DNA of 39,833 nt from contig JAJEEU010000054.1 of assembly GCA_022820825.1 (NCBI GenBank), positions 1-39,833 of the forward strand, read 5' to 3'. This DNA is from Vicinamibacteria bacterium (lineage in GTDB: Bacteria; Acidobacteriota; Vicinamibacteria; Vicinamibacterales; UBA8438). The position numbers and the translations under genes are program-made. Positions 1-7,879 of this stretch are shown here, piece by piece; the first letter of the stretch is position 1, and each line of letters opens with the position of its first letter. Under the pieces are notes generated by a model. The model made no database searches. It worked only from the letters and a program-made list of their open reading frames with translations, and was not told where the DNA came from.

Positions 1-477
1 GAGCACGTCCGCGCTCGTCACCTCCCGCACGGCGATGCGGCCGAGCCGGGGGAAGGCGTGCTGCTCGAGGCTCGAGAGCCACTGCCTGGCGTGCCGCGGA
101 TGCCGCCAGCCGGGGCGCTTGTCGGCCCACACCCGCTCGGCCGCCTCGGCAAAGGTCGGCACAGCGGCCGCCCGGCGCCGCTCCTCCAGGGGGTCGCCGC
201 CGGCGCGAGCCGCCTTGCGGTTAGCGTGGGCGAGCTGCCGGGCCTCGGTCAGCGAGACCAGGGGGAAGCCGCCGAGGCCGAGCTCGCGCCGGCGGCCGCG
301 GATGACCATCCGCTGCACCCAGCTGCGCGCGCCGGAGGGCTTGACGGCCAAGTAAAGCGCGTTGCCGTCGCAGTAGCGGCCAGGCCGCGACACGCTGCGC
401 GCGAAACCGCTGGACAGCGCGTTCGCCGGATGGCGGCCCCTGGGCTTACCGTTGAGAGCGCGTTTCCGATCCGCCAT
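1..477 (-). CDS. P4-type tyrosine integrase, N-terminal part (runs off the window)
   Basis: Reading the minus strand from an ATG at 477 gives 159 uninterrupted codons that leave the window at base 1, so the catalytic domain is not visible. The visible part matches the DUF4102 arm-binding domain plus the start of the SAM-like core-binding domain of P4/CP4-57-type integrases. It has the expected order of a YCDGNALYLAVKPSG strand, GARSWVQRM, a GLGGFPLVSLTEAR segment, a helical ARAGGDPLEERR linker, then TFAEAAERVW and the RHARQWLSSLEQHAFPRLG region. Family members insert islands and prophages site-specifically. No tRNA target is visible upstream. The start is reasonable, with a weak GAGG very close to the ATG. 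Family assignment is confident; whether the gene is intact cannot be judged. Confidence 0.85.
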   Translation of the reverse strand, partial: MADRKRALNGKPRGRHPANALSSGFARSVSRPGRYCDGNALYLAVKPSGARSWVQRMVIRGRRRELGLGGFPLVSLTEARQLAHANRKAARAGGDPLEERRRAAAVPTFAEAAERVWADKRPGWRHPRHARQWLSSLEQHAFPRLGRIAVREVTSADVL

Positions 478-853
478 ACCTCGTCGAGTTGCAAGACGCC
501 CCGAGCGGAGCCCGGCGCTGGCGCGGCCGGCCGCAGACCACGCAGTGCGTGGGTGCAGGCCGCGAAACACCGCCCGCGTCAGGGTCCGGGAGTGTGCAGG
601 AAGGTCGCGGCCGGGGGGAAGTGTGATCCGTCACGCGGCGGCGCCGTGCGCGGTACGCGCGCTGGCGGTCGCGGTGGTCGAGACGCCCTTCGGGGCTGCG
701 CTGATGGCGCGCCCGGGCGGCGCGGACCGACCGCCGCCGGCCGGTGGCCCGGCAGGAGAGCGAGCAGTAAGCATGGCCCCGGTCACACGATGCGCAGACG
801 GCAAATGCCTGGCCGCACTCACGGCAGGATCTCTGGCGGAGGGGATGGTCCAC
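446..853 (-). CDS. Small Cys-rich zinc-finger-like protein, possibly mobile-element associated
   Basis: This 135-residue ORF lies just upstream of the integrase, on the same strand, and overlaps its start by about 30 bases. The N-terminal half has a treble-clef-like Cys pattern (CRECG, CASC, YCSLSC) followed by a very Arg-rich helix. A further CVVCG pair lies near residue 108. Small proteins with a CxxC/CxxxC cluster followed by an RxHQRSPEGR-like basic segment are, as I recall, common beside transposases; I cannot verify this here. The last 20 or so residues look low in information and overlap the integrase, so the gene may be a truncated element remnant. Function unknown; DNA binding is an inference from the Cys clusters and basic charge. 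Confidence 0.45.
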   Translation of the reverse strand: MDHPLRQRSCRECGQAFAVCASCDRGHAYCSLSCRATGRRRSVRAARARHQRSPEGRLDHRDRQRAYRARRRRVTDHTSPRPRPSCTLPDPDAGGVSRPAPTHCVVCGRPRQRRAPLGASCNSTRYGGSETRSQR

Positions 854-1281
854 GGCGTCGGAGCTCGCGGGGCGAGATCCGACTGGACATCGAGCCGTAG
901 CCGTGACACAAAGGAGCCGACTGTCTCGGTCTGTCGGAGCTCGGGGCGGTCACGAGGGTCCGGTGGTCCAGACCGGACCCTCACCTATCGACCTGGTCCG
1001 CCAGGTAGCTACCTGGGTTGCTCGGACGCGGACGAGGGGCCGTTTGACGCGCTGATCCTAGCGCGGATACCACGAGAAGGTCTCGGGGCGTTTCGCGGCG
1101 GGGTTTGGCGGTCGCTGCCTGCCTGACGTGCGCTTGGAAGTCGAGCGGGCGGCGGGGCGCGGCGGAGGGCGTCTCGCTCGGCGGCGAGCTACCGTATTTG
1201 GTCCCCCATCCGGAGAGAGAAAGAGGCGGATCCGCCGTGTTCAGACCGGTCTGAAGGCCGATCTCGCGGCCTGACGGCGCC
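854..1281. other. Gene-free stretch rich in palindromes
   Basis: I see no convincing gene here. The stretch holds a 10-bp perfect inverted repeat with a 7-nt loop (955-964/972-981), a 16-bp perfect palindrome at 1001-1016 (CCAGGTAGCTACCTGG), a 12-bp palindrome at 1225-1236, and a second 16-bp perfect palindrome at 1240-1255 (TTCAGACCGGTCTGAA). It lies between the integrase-associated ORFs and the first chromosomal-looking gene. Recombination, operator or terminator roles are all possible; none can be assigned. Confidence 0.5.
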
Positions 1282-1695
1282 TTAGCAAAGCTGCAGCGCG
1301 TACAAAATCAGCGGTGAAACGTTCACCCTCGTATTTGGCAAGTCGGGATCGCGCCACCGCCATATCGGGTCCAGGTCAGCGATGGCGCCCACCTGGTCGG
1401 CCATCCGGATTGCGGCAGGGTTCAGCGCGAACGTGTCCCCCATGTCCGTCACGATGAATACGCCCGGATCGTCAGCCGGTCCAATGCAGGTCAGCTCGCC
1501 CTTCTCGATGGTGAACGGCCACGGTCCGTCGGTCCATGTCGCGGCGCTGACCGCGCTGGATCTTGGAGTCAGCGACCTATCGGCCGTCGGCGTTACGACA
1601 TCCGGCGAGCCACAACCGGCCAACGGCAACAACACAAGTCCGACTGCCAAGGCGCGCACATCGAGCGCGGCATCTATGTGGCGCGGCTTTGGCAC
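1282..1695 (-). CDS. DUF2511 (YebY)-like lipoprotein
   Basis: A 137-residue protein starting at GTG, with an AAGG ribosome-binding site 8 nt upstream. Residues 15-28 form a lipoprotein signal ending in LAGC, so Cys28 is the likely lipidated residue. The mature part has the layout I associate with DUF2511: WPFTIEKGELTC, a VFIVTDMGDTFALN strand, a short helix, then IWRWRDPD and a C-terminal ISPLI-like segment (VSPLILYALQLC). The two remaining cysteines (in ELTC and the terminal Cys) could form a disulfide. Members of this family are small exported proteins of unknown function. The upstream neighbours are mobile-element genes, so it is probably monocistronic. Confidence 0.7.
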   Translation of the reverse strand: MPKPRHIDAALDVRALAVGLVLLPLAGCGSPDVVTPTADRSLTPRSSAVSAATWTDGPWPFTIEKGELTCIGPADDPGVFIVTDMGDTFALNPAAIRMADQVGAIADLDPIWRWRDPDLPNTRVNVSPLILYALQLC

Positions 1696-1826
1696 TTCGT
1701 TTACCTTGCGGCGATGTTGCCCGCTTGGGTCTCGAGAGACGCGGCGCGCGGCGCCGGCGTGACGTCCGAGGTCCGAGAATTGGAGTCAACAGGCAAGACC
1801 GGAACCCGAGAGACCCTCAATAAAGC

Positions 1827-1864
1827 GAAAGGGGAGCCAGCGCATTCGCGCTGGCTCCCCTTTC
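1827..1864 (-). terminator. Strong hairpin, likely terminator of the Calx-beta-like gene
   Basis: A perfect 17-bp stem (1827-1843 with 1848-1864) closes a 4-nt ATTC loop. It lies about 45 bases past the stop of the large minus-strand gene. On that strand it is followed by TTTATTG, a weak T-tract, so it may be an intrinsic terminator or a 3'-end stabilising hairpin. No plus-strand gene ends nearby. Confidence 0.65.
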
Positions 1865-1908
1865 TCGGTTTTACCCCCCGGTCTCAGAACGATGGGCCAA
1901 GCAGCTGC

Positions 1909-4080
1909 CTAGCCCTGACGCCGCCGATACAGCCGCGCGCCGCCAAGCGCCAGGAGCAGCGAGAGCACCAGTTGCCCAATCAGCGGCAGTGCAGGTACCG
2001 CCTGGTCCCAGATGGTGAACGTCAGCGAGTTGATCGGCTCGCCATCGATCTCACCATACAGCACCAACTGCTCGCCCATGTTGTCGTCGGTGCCGGCATC
2101 CGGCATGTTGTCCTCGGTCACCATCAGCTCGGCCGTGGCCGAGTCCGAGCCCGCCATGATCGTGGCGTTGCCGACCGTGAAGTCGCTGTCGTCGGCGTCG
2201 CTCTGCGAGCGGTCACGCATGATCATCACTTCGACCGAGCCTTCCGCCTCCGTGATCATCCGGTTGGCCGACGCGATGATGTCATACGACATGCCCTCGA
2301 CGATGTTCCCGTCCATGACGTTGGAAGGCATCTCCAGCATGATGACCAGGTCCTTGTCGACCACTTCCACGGGGAACGTGACCGAGGCGACGTTCGACAC
2401 ATCCTGAGAAGGCATGAGCGAGGACCCTGCCCTCGCTGTCCCGGTGACGGTGACCTCGGAGTCACCGGCCATCACCGCTTCGATGGTGACCGTCTCGCCT
2501 GATGTCGAAACGCTGACCGCACTGCCACTCACCGAAGCGCTGTAGCTGCCGGTGTAGCCCTCCATCACCGTGAACAGGTCGCCCGTCATGACCTCGAAGG
2601 ACTCTCCGGGGTTCAGGCCGTCATCGCCGGCCGCCGCATTCATCGGACCCGTGATGGCGGGATAGGCGTCATCGGTCGCCTTCGGCTCGATCTTCTTCTC
2701 CGTGGCGTCCGTGATTTCCAGCGACAGCACACCCTCGCTCGTGCTCGTCTCGGTGCCGTTGGTCGCAACACCTGACACCGTGGCGTCGAAAACAATCATC
2801 TCCATGCCGACGTCCTCGTCGGTCTCCACCATCAGGTCCACGACATTGCTGTTGTTCTGGCCCTCGGTGATCTTGAACGTCCCGTTCAGCTGAAAGTCCG
2901 CAGCATCGGCGGAACCGGAGGACGCCAGCGCGATCTCGAGATTCTCAAGGGCCGGCTCGACCTTGCCGTCCTTGTCGACCGGCATGACCGCAATCTTGAC
3001 GGACTTGCCTTCCTCCACCGACGTGGGCTGCGGAGCGAGGGCCACTCCGTCGGCGTTGACCACCATCGCCGTGACCGCTTGCAGCACATTGGCGTCCGCA
3101 ACATCGATCGAGAGCGAGGCCTGCTCCATGGAAGCGCCTGCCTGTCCCGTATGCGCCGACACGGTGACGGTGTCGGTCACCCGATTCCTGTCGCCAGGGG
3201 CCTGCGTGATGGTGATCACCCTTGTTACGTCGGTGCCTGCGGTGAAGCCGACAGTGGTGGCATTCTCGGTGCTGTCGGTGTCATCAGTTGTCGGGGTCTC
3301 GCCAGCGACGGCGAGCGTCCAACCCCGCTGCTTGTCGATGTTCACCTGCAACGTCCCGGTGAGTTGCACATGAGCGGGAGACGCCTTGAGGTCTACCGTG
3401 AAGGAACTCCCTTCCTTCGGCGCCGTCGTCTGGCCCGGCGTCAGGGTCAGAGTGTACTCCTGCGTCTCGTCGTCGTCGATGGTCAGCGAGGTCGGTGCGG
3501 CAGACGCCGCAAGTGAAACTTGGGCATCAGTATTGTCACCGCTCGCGGCGATGTAAAAGCCATCCGATACAGCCGCCACGTCGACGAACGCCAACGTGAA
3601 ATTCTCGTCCTCGGCGTCGTTGTCGTGGAGCGTCGGCAGGGTAATCGTCTTCGACTCGGTGAACAGGCGGCGGACAGTGCTCGAATTCGCCGGCGGATCG
3701 AATCTGACGCTGCGGACCCACAAATTCCGGTTCAGGTCTTCGACCTCACCCACGCTCGTATTACTAGTGGCGGTGCCCGTCGCCGTCGGCGCGGTCAATT
3801 CCACAGTAATCGGAGCGGGATTGATATGTTCGTCTGCTTGAATACCGTCGGCCGGGTCGTCCGCATCCACCGCCGCGCCGACATAACCCCTGACGGTCAC
3901 GGTGTACGTAGCGGTGCCGCCCTCGTTGACCGTGCCATTGGTTGGCCCCGTGACAGTGATGCCTGTCGGCGTCGGCGTCTGCGCCACCGCCGTCCCGGGA
4001 GACGCCGCCAGCAGCACAGCCGCGGCAAGGGCAGTCAGCAGATAGCCCTTCCGCATAAAAGTAGATCTCGCTCCGTTCAT
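1909..4080 (-). CDS. Secreted Calx-beta-like repeat protein with C-terminal sorting-type anchor
   Basis: A 723-residue exported protein. The start at 4080 is supported by AAAGGAG 8 nt upstream. The signal peptide runs to about residue 33 (AVA|Q). The mature chain is Thr/Ser/Asp/Glu-rich beta protein with a Calx-beta-like entry motif (NEGGTATYTVTV), repeated TLT/TIDDDE-type strands and almost no Cys, as in bacterial surface adhesins and cadherin-like proteins. The C-terminus (about 695-723) has three parts: VPALPLIGQ, a roughly 17-residue hydrophobic helix, and RLYRRRQG. This resembles PEP-CTERM or IPTL-CTERM tails but matches neither motif exactly. No sortase- or exosortase-like gene is in the window. 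Probably a cell-surface structural or adhesive protein; ligand unknown. Confidence 0.8.
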   Translation of the reverse strand: MNGARSTFMRKGYLLTALAAAVLLAASPGTAVAQTPTPTGITVTGPTNGTVNEGGTATYTVTVRGYVGAAVDADDPADGIQADEHINPAPITVELTAPTATGTATSNTSVGEVEDLNRNLWVRSVRFDPPANSSTVRRLFTESKTITLPTLHDNDAEDENFTLAFVDVAAVSDGFYIAASGDNTDAQVSLAASAAPTSLTIDDDETQEYTLTLTPGQTTAPKEGSSFTVDLKASPAHVQLTGTLQVNIDKQRGWTLAVAGETPTTDDTDSTENATTVGFTAGTDVTRVITITQAPGDRNRVTDTVTVSAHTGQAGASMEQASLSIDVADANVLQAVTAMVVNADGVALAPQPTSVEEGKSVKIAVMPVDKDGKVEPALENLEIALASSGSADAADFQLNGTFKITEGQNNSNVVDLMVETDEDVGMEMIVFDATVSGVATNGTETSTSEGVLSLEITDATEKKIEPKATDDAYPAITGPMNAAAGDDGLNPGESFEVMTGDLFTVMEGYTGSYSASVSGSAVSVSTSGETVTIEAVMAGDSEVTVTGTARAGSSLMPSQDVSNVASVTFPVEVVDKDLVIMLEMPSNVMDGNIVEGMSYDIIASANRMITEAEGSVEVMIMRDRSQSDADDSDFTVGNATIMAGSDSATAELMVTEDNMPDAGTDDNMGEQLVLYGEIDGEPINSLTFTIWDQAVPALPLIGQLVLSLLLALGGARLYRRRQG

Positions 4081-4604
4081 GACTATGGCTCCTTTGAGAC
4101 TAGGGGGTAACGGTTACAATCTCCGCAGACCCCCTTTTCTCTCGCGACCCCCTGCTCCCCCGCACCGGCCCCGGGGGCCGGCGGCCCCGCCTCTCGCCCC
4201 GCCGCCACCAACCGACCGGCTGGCCCGCCCGCCGCGTCAGCGCCCCGAACGCCAAGCTCGTTCCGCACGCCGGCATGCCCGCATTCGCGGAGAAAACCGT
4301 AAAGGTCCGGATCTGGTTGCTGCTGCAAGCGGCAAGGCGTGCGCCCGGCCGGTCCGGTTTTCGCAGCGAATGCGGGCCTGCCGGCGCGCCCTCGCGACGA
4401 ACGCTGGTGAGGAATGGGGTAAAGGTCCGGATCTGGTTGCTACTGCAAGCGGCAAGACGTGCGCCCGGCCGGTCCGGTTTTCGCAGCGAATGCGGGCATG
4501 CCGGCTACGCCCCCGCGACGAACGCTGGTGAGGAATGCGGGAAAAGGTCCGGAGCTGGTTGCTACTGCTAGCGGCAAGGCGTGCGCCCGGCCGATCCGGC
4601 TTTG
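4081..4604. repeat. Intergenic tandem and inverted repeat block
   Basis: A repeat of about 120 nt begins at 4301 (AAAGGTCCGGATCTGGTTGC), recurs at 4421, and a third diverged, truncated copy begins at 4543 and runs into the stop codon of the next gene. Units one and two are nearly identical. A 31-nt inverted copy of part of the unit lies before them at 4269-4299: it matches the reverse complement of 4475-4505 at all but two positions, and a third copy is at 4355-4385. Inverted pairing could form long hairpins. The short ORFs across this block are translations of the repeat, not genes. 4081-4268 carries only the leader of the minus-strand gene. Confidence 0.8.
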
Positions 4605-6593
4605 CTATTCGGGCAGGCTCAGGGCGACCAGGGCCGAGTCGGGGCCGGAGCCGGTCGCCACGACGACGTACTGGCGCCCCTCATGCTCGTACGTCATGGG
4701 TGCGGCCGCCGAGAAGCCCTCCAGTTGCACCGTGCGGAGCAGCTCTCCCGACAGCTTGTCGAATATGTAGACCAGGTTCAGCTCGTCGTCCGGATCGGCC
4801 CACTCGCTCCACGCGGCGCGCTGCGGCACGCCCTGCGTGTGCACCGCCGACATGCTGGCGAACAGCAGCGTCTTCGTCACCATGACGCTGCCGCGGTGGT
4901 AGTCGCCGCCCAGCGGCGGAAGGTCCAGGCCCTGCAGCAGCGGATGGTTGACCGGGCCGTTGCCGAGCGGCGCGGTCCAGCGCTGCTCGCCCGCGTGCAT
5001 GTCGATGGCCGTCACCCGGAAGTAGGGCGGCTTGAACAGCGGCAGGCCGTCCACCGTCATGCGCTCCGCGGCGTCCGGCACCCCGCCCACGCCGCCCTGG
5101 CCCGGCCCGCCGGCCTGTCCGCGGTAGCGCAGGTTGGACCGCTCCGCGTCCACGGGCGACACCTTGACAAGCGACGGGTTCATGCGGGAGGCGACGTAGA
5201 AGAGGCCGGTCTCCGGGTCGTACGTGCCGCCGGGCCAGTTCGCGCCGCCGACGATGCCGGGCAGGATGAGCGTGCCGTCCAGCGACGGCGGCGTATAGAG
5301 CGGGCCGTGGTCGAACTGCCGGAGCTGCTCCAGCGCGCGCCGCCGCAGCTCCGGCGTGAAGTCGATCAGGTTCTCCTCGGTCGCGCCCTGCAGGTCGAAC
5401 GGCGCCGGGCGGGTCGGAAACGGCTGGGTCGGCGCGGTCCACTCGCCCGGCACGGTCGACGCGGGCACCGGTTGTTCCTCGATCGGCCAGACCGGCTCGC
5501 CGGTCGCCCGGTCGAAGACGTAGGCGAACGCCTGCTTGCTCACCTGGATAACCGCCTTGACGGGCCGGCCGTCGACGGTGATGTCGGCCAGCACCGGCGT
5601 CGACGCGAAGTCGTAGTCCCACAGTCCGTGGTGCACCGCCTGGAAGTGCCAGACGCGCCGGCCGGTCCGCGCCTCGAGGCAGACGAGGCTTTCGGCGAAC
5701 AGGTTGTCGCCCGGACGCGCGCCGCCGTAGTAGTCGTTCGTCGGCGTGGAGGTGGGTGCGTACACGTAGTCCAGCTCCGGGTCGTACGCCATGCCCGCCC
5801 AGACGTTCGAGTTGCCGGAATACTCGGCGGAGCCGCCCAGCCACGTTTCGTAGCCCGCCTCGAACTCGCGCGGCACCGTGAAGAACGTCCACAGCCGCCG
5901 GCCGCTGCGGACGTCGAATCCGAGCACGGCGCCGGGAGGCATCTCCCGGTTCAGCGCCCGGTCCGAGATGGAGCTGCCGACGACCACCACGTCCCCGGCG
6001 ATCAGCGGCCGCCGGGCGGCCACGCGCCGCCCGTCGCGGCTCGCGCGCGGTATGCCCACCAGCAGGTCGACCCGGCCCCCGTCCCCGAACGCCTCGTCGG
6101 GCTGTCCGGTCCGCGCGTCGAGTGAAATCAGATAAGCGTCGATGGTGCCGAGCAGGAGCCGCTCCGCCGACCCGTCGGTCCAGTAGCCGAGGCTGCGGTG
6201 CACGTGGCCGACGGCGCCCGAGCGGCCCCCGGCATAGCTCTCCGGGTCGTACACCCACAGCGTCGCGCCGGTTGCGGGGTCCAGCGCGGCCACCAGTCCG
6301 AGGCCGGTGACGGTGTACAGCATGCCGTTCGCCATCAGCGGCGTGACTTCATTGCGGCCGGCGCGCCAGAGCGGGTTCGACTGCTGCAGCTCGCGGTCGG
6401 CGGTCGGCCAGCGCCATGCCACGCGCAGGTCGCCGACGTTGTCCGCGGAGATCTGGTCGAGCGGGGAATAGCGCGTGAAGAAGTCGTCGCTGCCCCAGGT
6501 GCGCCACTCGCCGCCGGAGCCTTCCTGGGCGCCGGCAGGGATGGCCGGTGCGGCGATCGCAAGCAGCAGAAGCGTGGCGAGGCGGCTTTTCAT
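4605..6593 (-). CDS. PQQ-dependent dehydrogenase, glucose/quinate-type quinoprotein
   Basis: A 662-residue secreted quinoprotein of the membrane-glucose-dehydrogenase family, which oxidises sugars, sugar acids or polyols in the periplasm using pyrroloquinoline quinone. The signal peptide ends near residue 22 (AGA|Q). The chain is an eight-bladed propeller with W-motifs such as GATLWVYDP and GRRVWHFQA. The family signature HHGLWDYD lies around residues 319-326. The N-terminal membrane-anchor helices of E. coli Gcd (796 residues) are absent, so electrons must leave by a soluble partner or cytochrome not seen here. It is clearly paralogous to the gene ending at 25788. The next plus-strand-ordered neighbour is an Old Yellow Enzyme on the same strand, 59 bp upstream. 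Substrate not predictable. Confidence 0.9.
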   Translation of the reverse strand: MKSRLATLLLLAIAAPAIPAGAQEGSGGEWRTWGSDDFFTRYSPLDQISADNVGDLRVAWRWPTADRELQQSNPLWRAGRNEVTPLMANGMLYTVTGLGLVAALDPATGATLWVYDPESYAGGRSGAVGHVHRSLGYWTDGSAERLLLGTIDAYLISLDARTGQPDEAFGDGGRVDLLVGIPRASRDGRRVAARRPLIAGDVVVVGSSISDRALNREMPPGAVLGFDVRSGRRLWTFFTVPREFEAGYETWLGGSAEYSGNSNVWAGMAYDPELDYVYAPTSTPTNDYYGGARPGDNLFAESLVCLEARTGRRVWHFQAVHHGLWDYDFASTPVLADITVDGRPVKAVIQVSKQAFAYVFDRATGEPVWPIEEQPVPASTVPGEWTAPTQPFPTRPAPFDLQGATEENLIDFTPELRRRALEQLRQFDHGPLYTPPSLDGTLILPGIVGGANWPGGTYDPETGLFYVASRMNPSLVKVSPVDAERSNLRYRGQAGGPGQGGVGGVPDAAERMTVDGLPLFKPPYFRVTAIDMHAGEQRWTAPLGNGPVNHPLLQGLDLPPLGGDYHRGSVMVTKTLLFASMSAVHTQGVPQRAAWSEWADPDDELNLVYIFDKLSGELLRTVQLEGFSAAAPMTYEHEGRQYVVVATGSGPDSALVALSLPE

Positions 6594-6652
6594 GCTACCG
6601 GGACGGTATCACAGGCGGGCCGCCGCAGCGCTGGTCGAACGCAGCGGTACGT

Positions 6653-7789
6653 CTAGTTCAGCGTCGCGAGCTGCTCCGGAGAGAACGCGACTATCTCGTC
6701 CTCCCGCCCGTCCCGGACCTTGTCGGCCCAGGCGGGGTCGCCCAGCAGCGCGCGGCCGACGGCAACCAGGTCGAACTCGTCGTGGTCGAGCCGTTCGAGC
6801 AGGGCGTCGAGTCCGGCGGAGCGTGCGGCTTCGCCCTGGAACAGCGCGCGCACCATGTCCATGTCCAGCCCGACGCTGCCGACGGTAATGGCCGGCTTGC
6901 CGGTGATCCGCTTCGCCCAGCCGGCGAGGTTGAGGTTGGAGCCGTCGAATTCGGGGTCGTTGAAGCGCCGCGTGCTGGCGTGGAACACGTCGACGCCGGC
7001 CTCCGCGAGCGGCAGCAGGAAGCGTTCGAGCTCGGCGGCGCTCGCCAGCATCTTGCACGCGTAGTCGCCGAGCTTCCACTGCGAGAACCGCAGCACGATG
7101 GGGAAGTCCGGTCCGACGGCCGCGCGCACGGCCTGGATCAGCTCGACGCCGAACGTCAGGCGCGCTTCGAGGGAGCCGCCGTAGCGGTCGGTGCGCTGGT
7201 TCAGCCGTTCCCAGAAGAACTGATCGATGAGATAGCCGTGGGCGCCGTGCAGCTCGACGCCGTCGAATCCGAGGTCGCGCGCGGCAACCGCCCCGCGCGC
7301 GTACGAGGCGATGGCCTCGTCGATGTCGGCCTGCGTCATCGCCTTCGGAGCGACGCCCTTCTCGGCGTGGTCCGGATGCACGATGGCGGATGGCCCCATG
7401 CCGGGCACGGTGGGGTCCGGCTCCGTGCCGGGTTGGCGGTACGACCCGCAGTGCCACAACTGCGGAATGATCTTGCCGCCCTCCGCGTGCACCCCGTCGA
7501 CCACCTTCTTCCACCCGGCCAGACCGGCCTCGCCGTAGAAGCCGGGCACGTTCGGGTACGCGGTGGCCGGCGGGTGGTCGGGATTGGTGCCCTCGGTGAT
7601 GATGAGTCCCGTGCCGCCCGCCGCGCGCCGCCGGTAGTAGGCGGCGACGTCGTCGCCGGGGACCTTGCCCGGCGACATGCTGCGCGTCATCGGCGCCATG
7701 ACGATGCGGTTGCGGAGCTGGCCGGATCCCCAGGGGAACGGCCGGAAGAGGGGTGCGACGGAAACGGTCGTCTGAACGGTGTCGGTCAT
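6653..7789 (-). CDS. Old Yellow Enzyme family alkene reductase (FMN, NAD(P)H)
   Basis: A TIM-barrel flavoprotein of about 378 residues that reduces activated C=C bonds of enones or nitro compounds using NAD(P)H and FMN; cytoplasmic, as there is no signal peptide. Visible OYE motifs in order: NRIVMAPMTRS near the N-terminus, IIPQLWHCG, the active-site pair in HGAHGYL (about residues 179-182), DQFFWERLNQRTDRYGG, then a C-terminal phosphate-binding DLVAVGRALLGDP. I chose the ATG at 7789; an in-frame TTG at 7798 adds three residues. There is no clear ribosome-binding site. It is the only obviously cytoplasmic enzyme in the left half of the window, beside a periplasmic quinoprotein, so the two may or may not share a pathway. 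Confidence 0.92.
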   Translation of the reverse strand: MTDTVQTTVSVAPLFRPFPWGSGQLRNRIVMAPMTRSMSPGKVPGDDVAAYYRRRAAGGTGLIITEGTNPDHPPATAYPNVPGFYGEAGLAGWKKVVDGVHAEGGKIIPQLWHCGSYRQPGTEPDPTVPGMGPSAIVHPDHAEKGVAPKAMTQADIDEAIASYARGAVAARDLGFDGVELHGAHGYLIDQFFWERLNQRTDRYGGSLEARLTFGVELIQAVRAAVGPDFPIVLRFSQWKLGDYACKMLASAAELERFLLPLAEAGVDVFHASTRRFNDPEFDGSNLNLAGWAKRITGKPAITVGSVGLDMDMVRALFQGEAARSAGLDALLERLDHDEFDLVAVGRALLGDPAWADKVRDGREDEIVAFSPEQLATLN

Positions 7790-7879
7790 GGTTGTCAACG
7801 ATTGCAGTGAGGACTTGCGAGCGCACCGGCAGCCGGCGCTGCAGCCTGCAGCGCATCGCGGCGGCGGACGGTGCAGGGG

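Noticed and set aside
58..1126. Plus-strand ORFs opposite the integrase and the Cys-rich ORF
   Set aside because: Compositional shadows; the minus-strand integrase motifs are decisive for 1-477.
4269..4604. CRISPR array
   Set aside because: Units are 120 nt and whole-unit tandem copies, with no short repeat separated by unique spacers and no cas genes.
4083..4885. Several short ORFs across the repeat block, with similar repeated peptides
   Set aside because: The peptide similarity comes from the DNA repeat in different frames on both strands; no initiation signal or domain.
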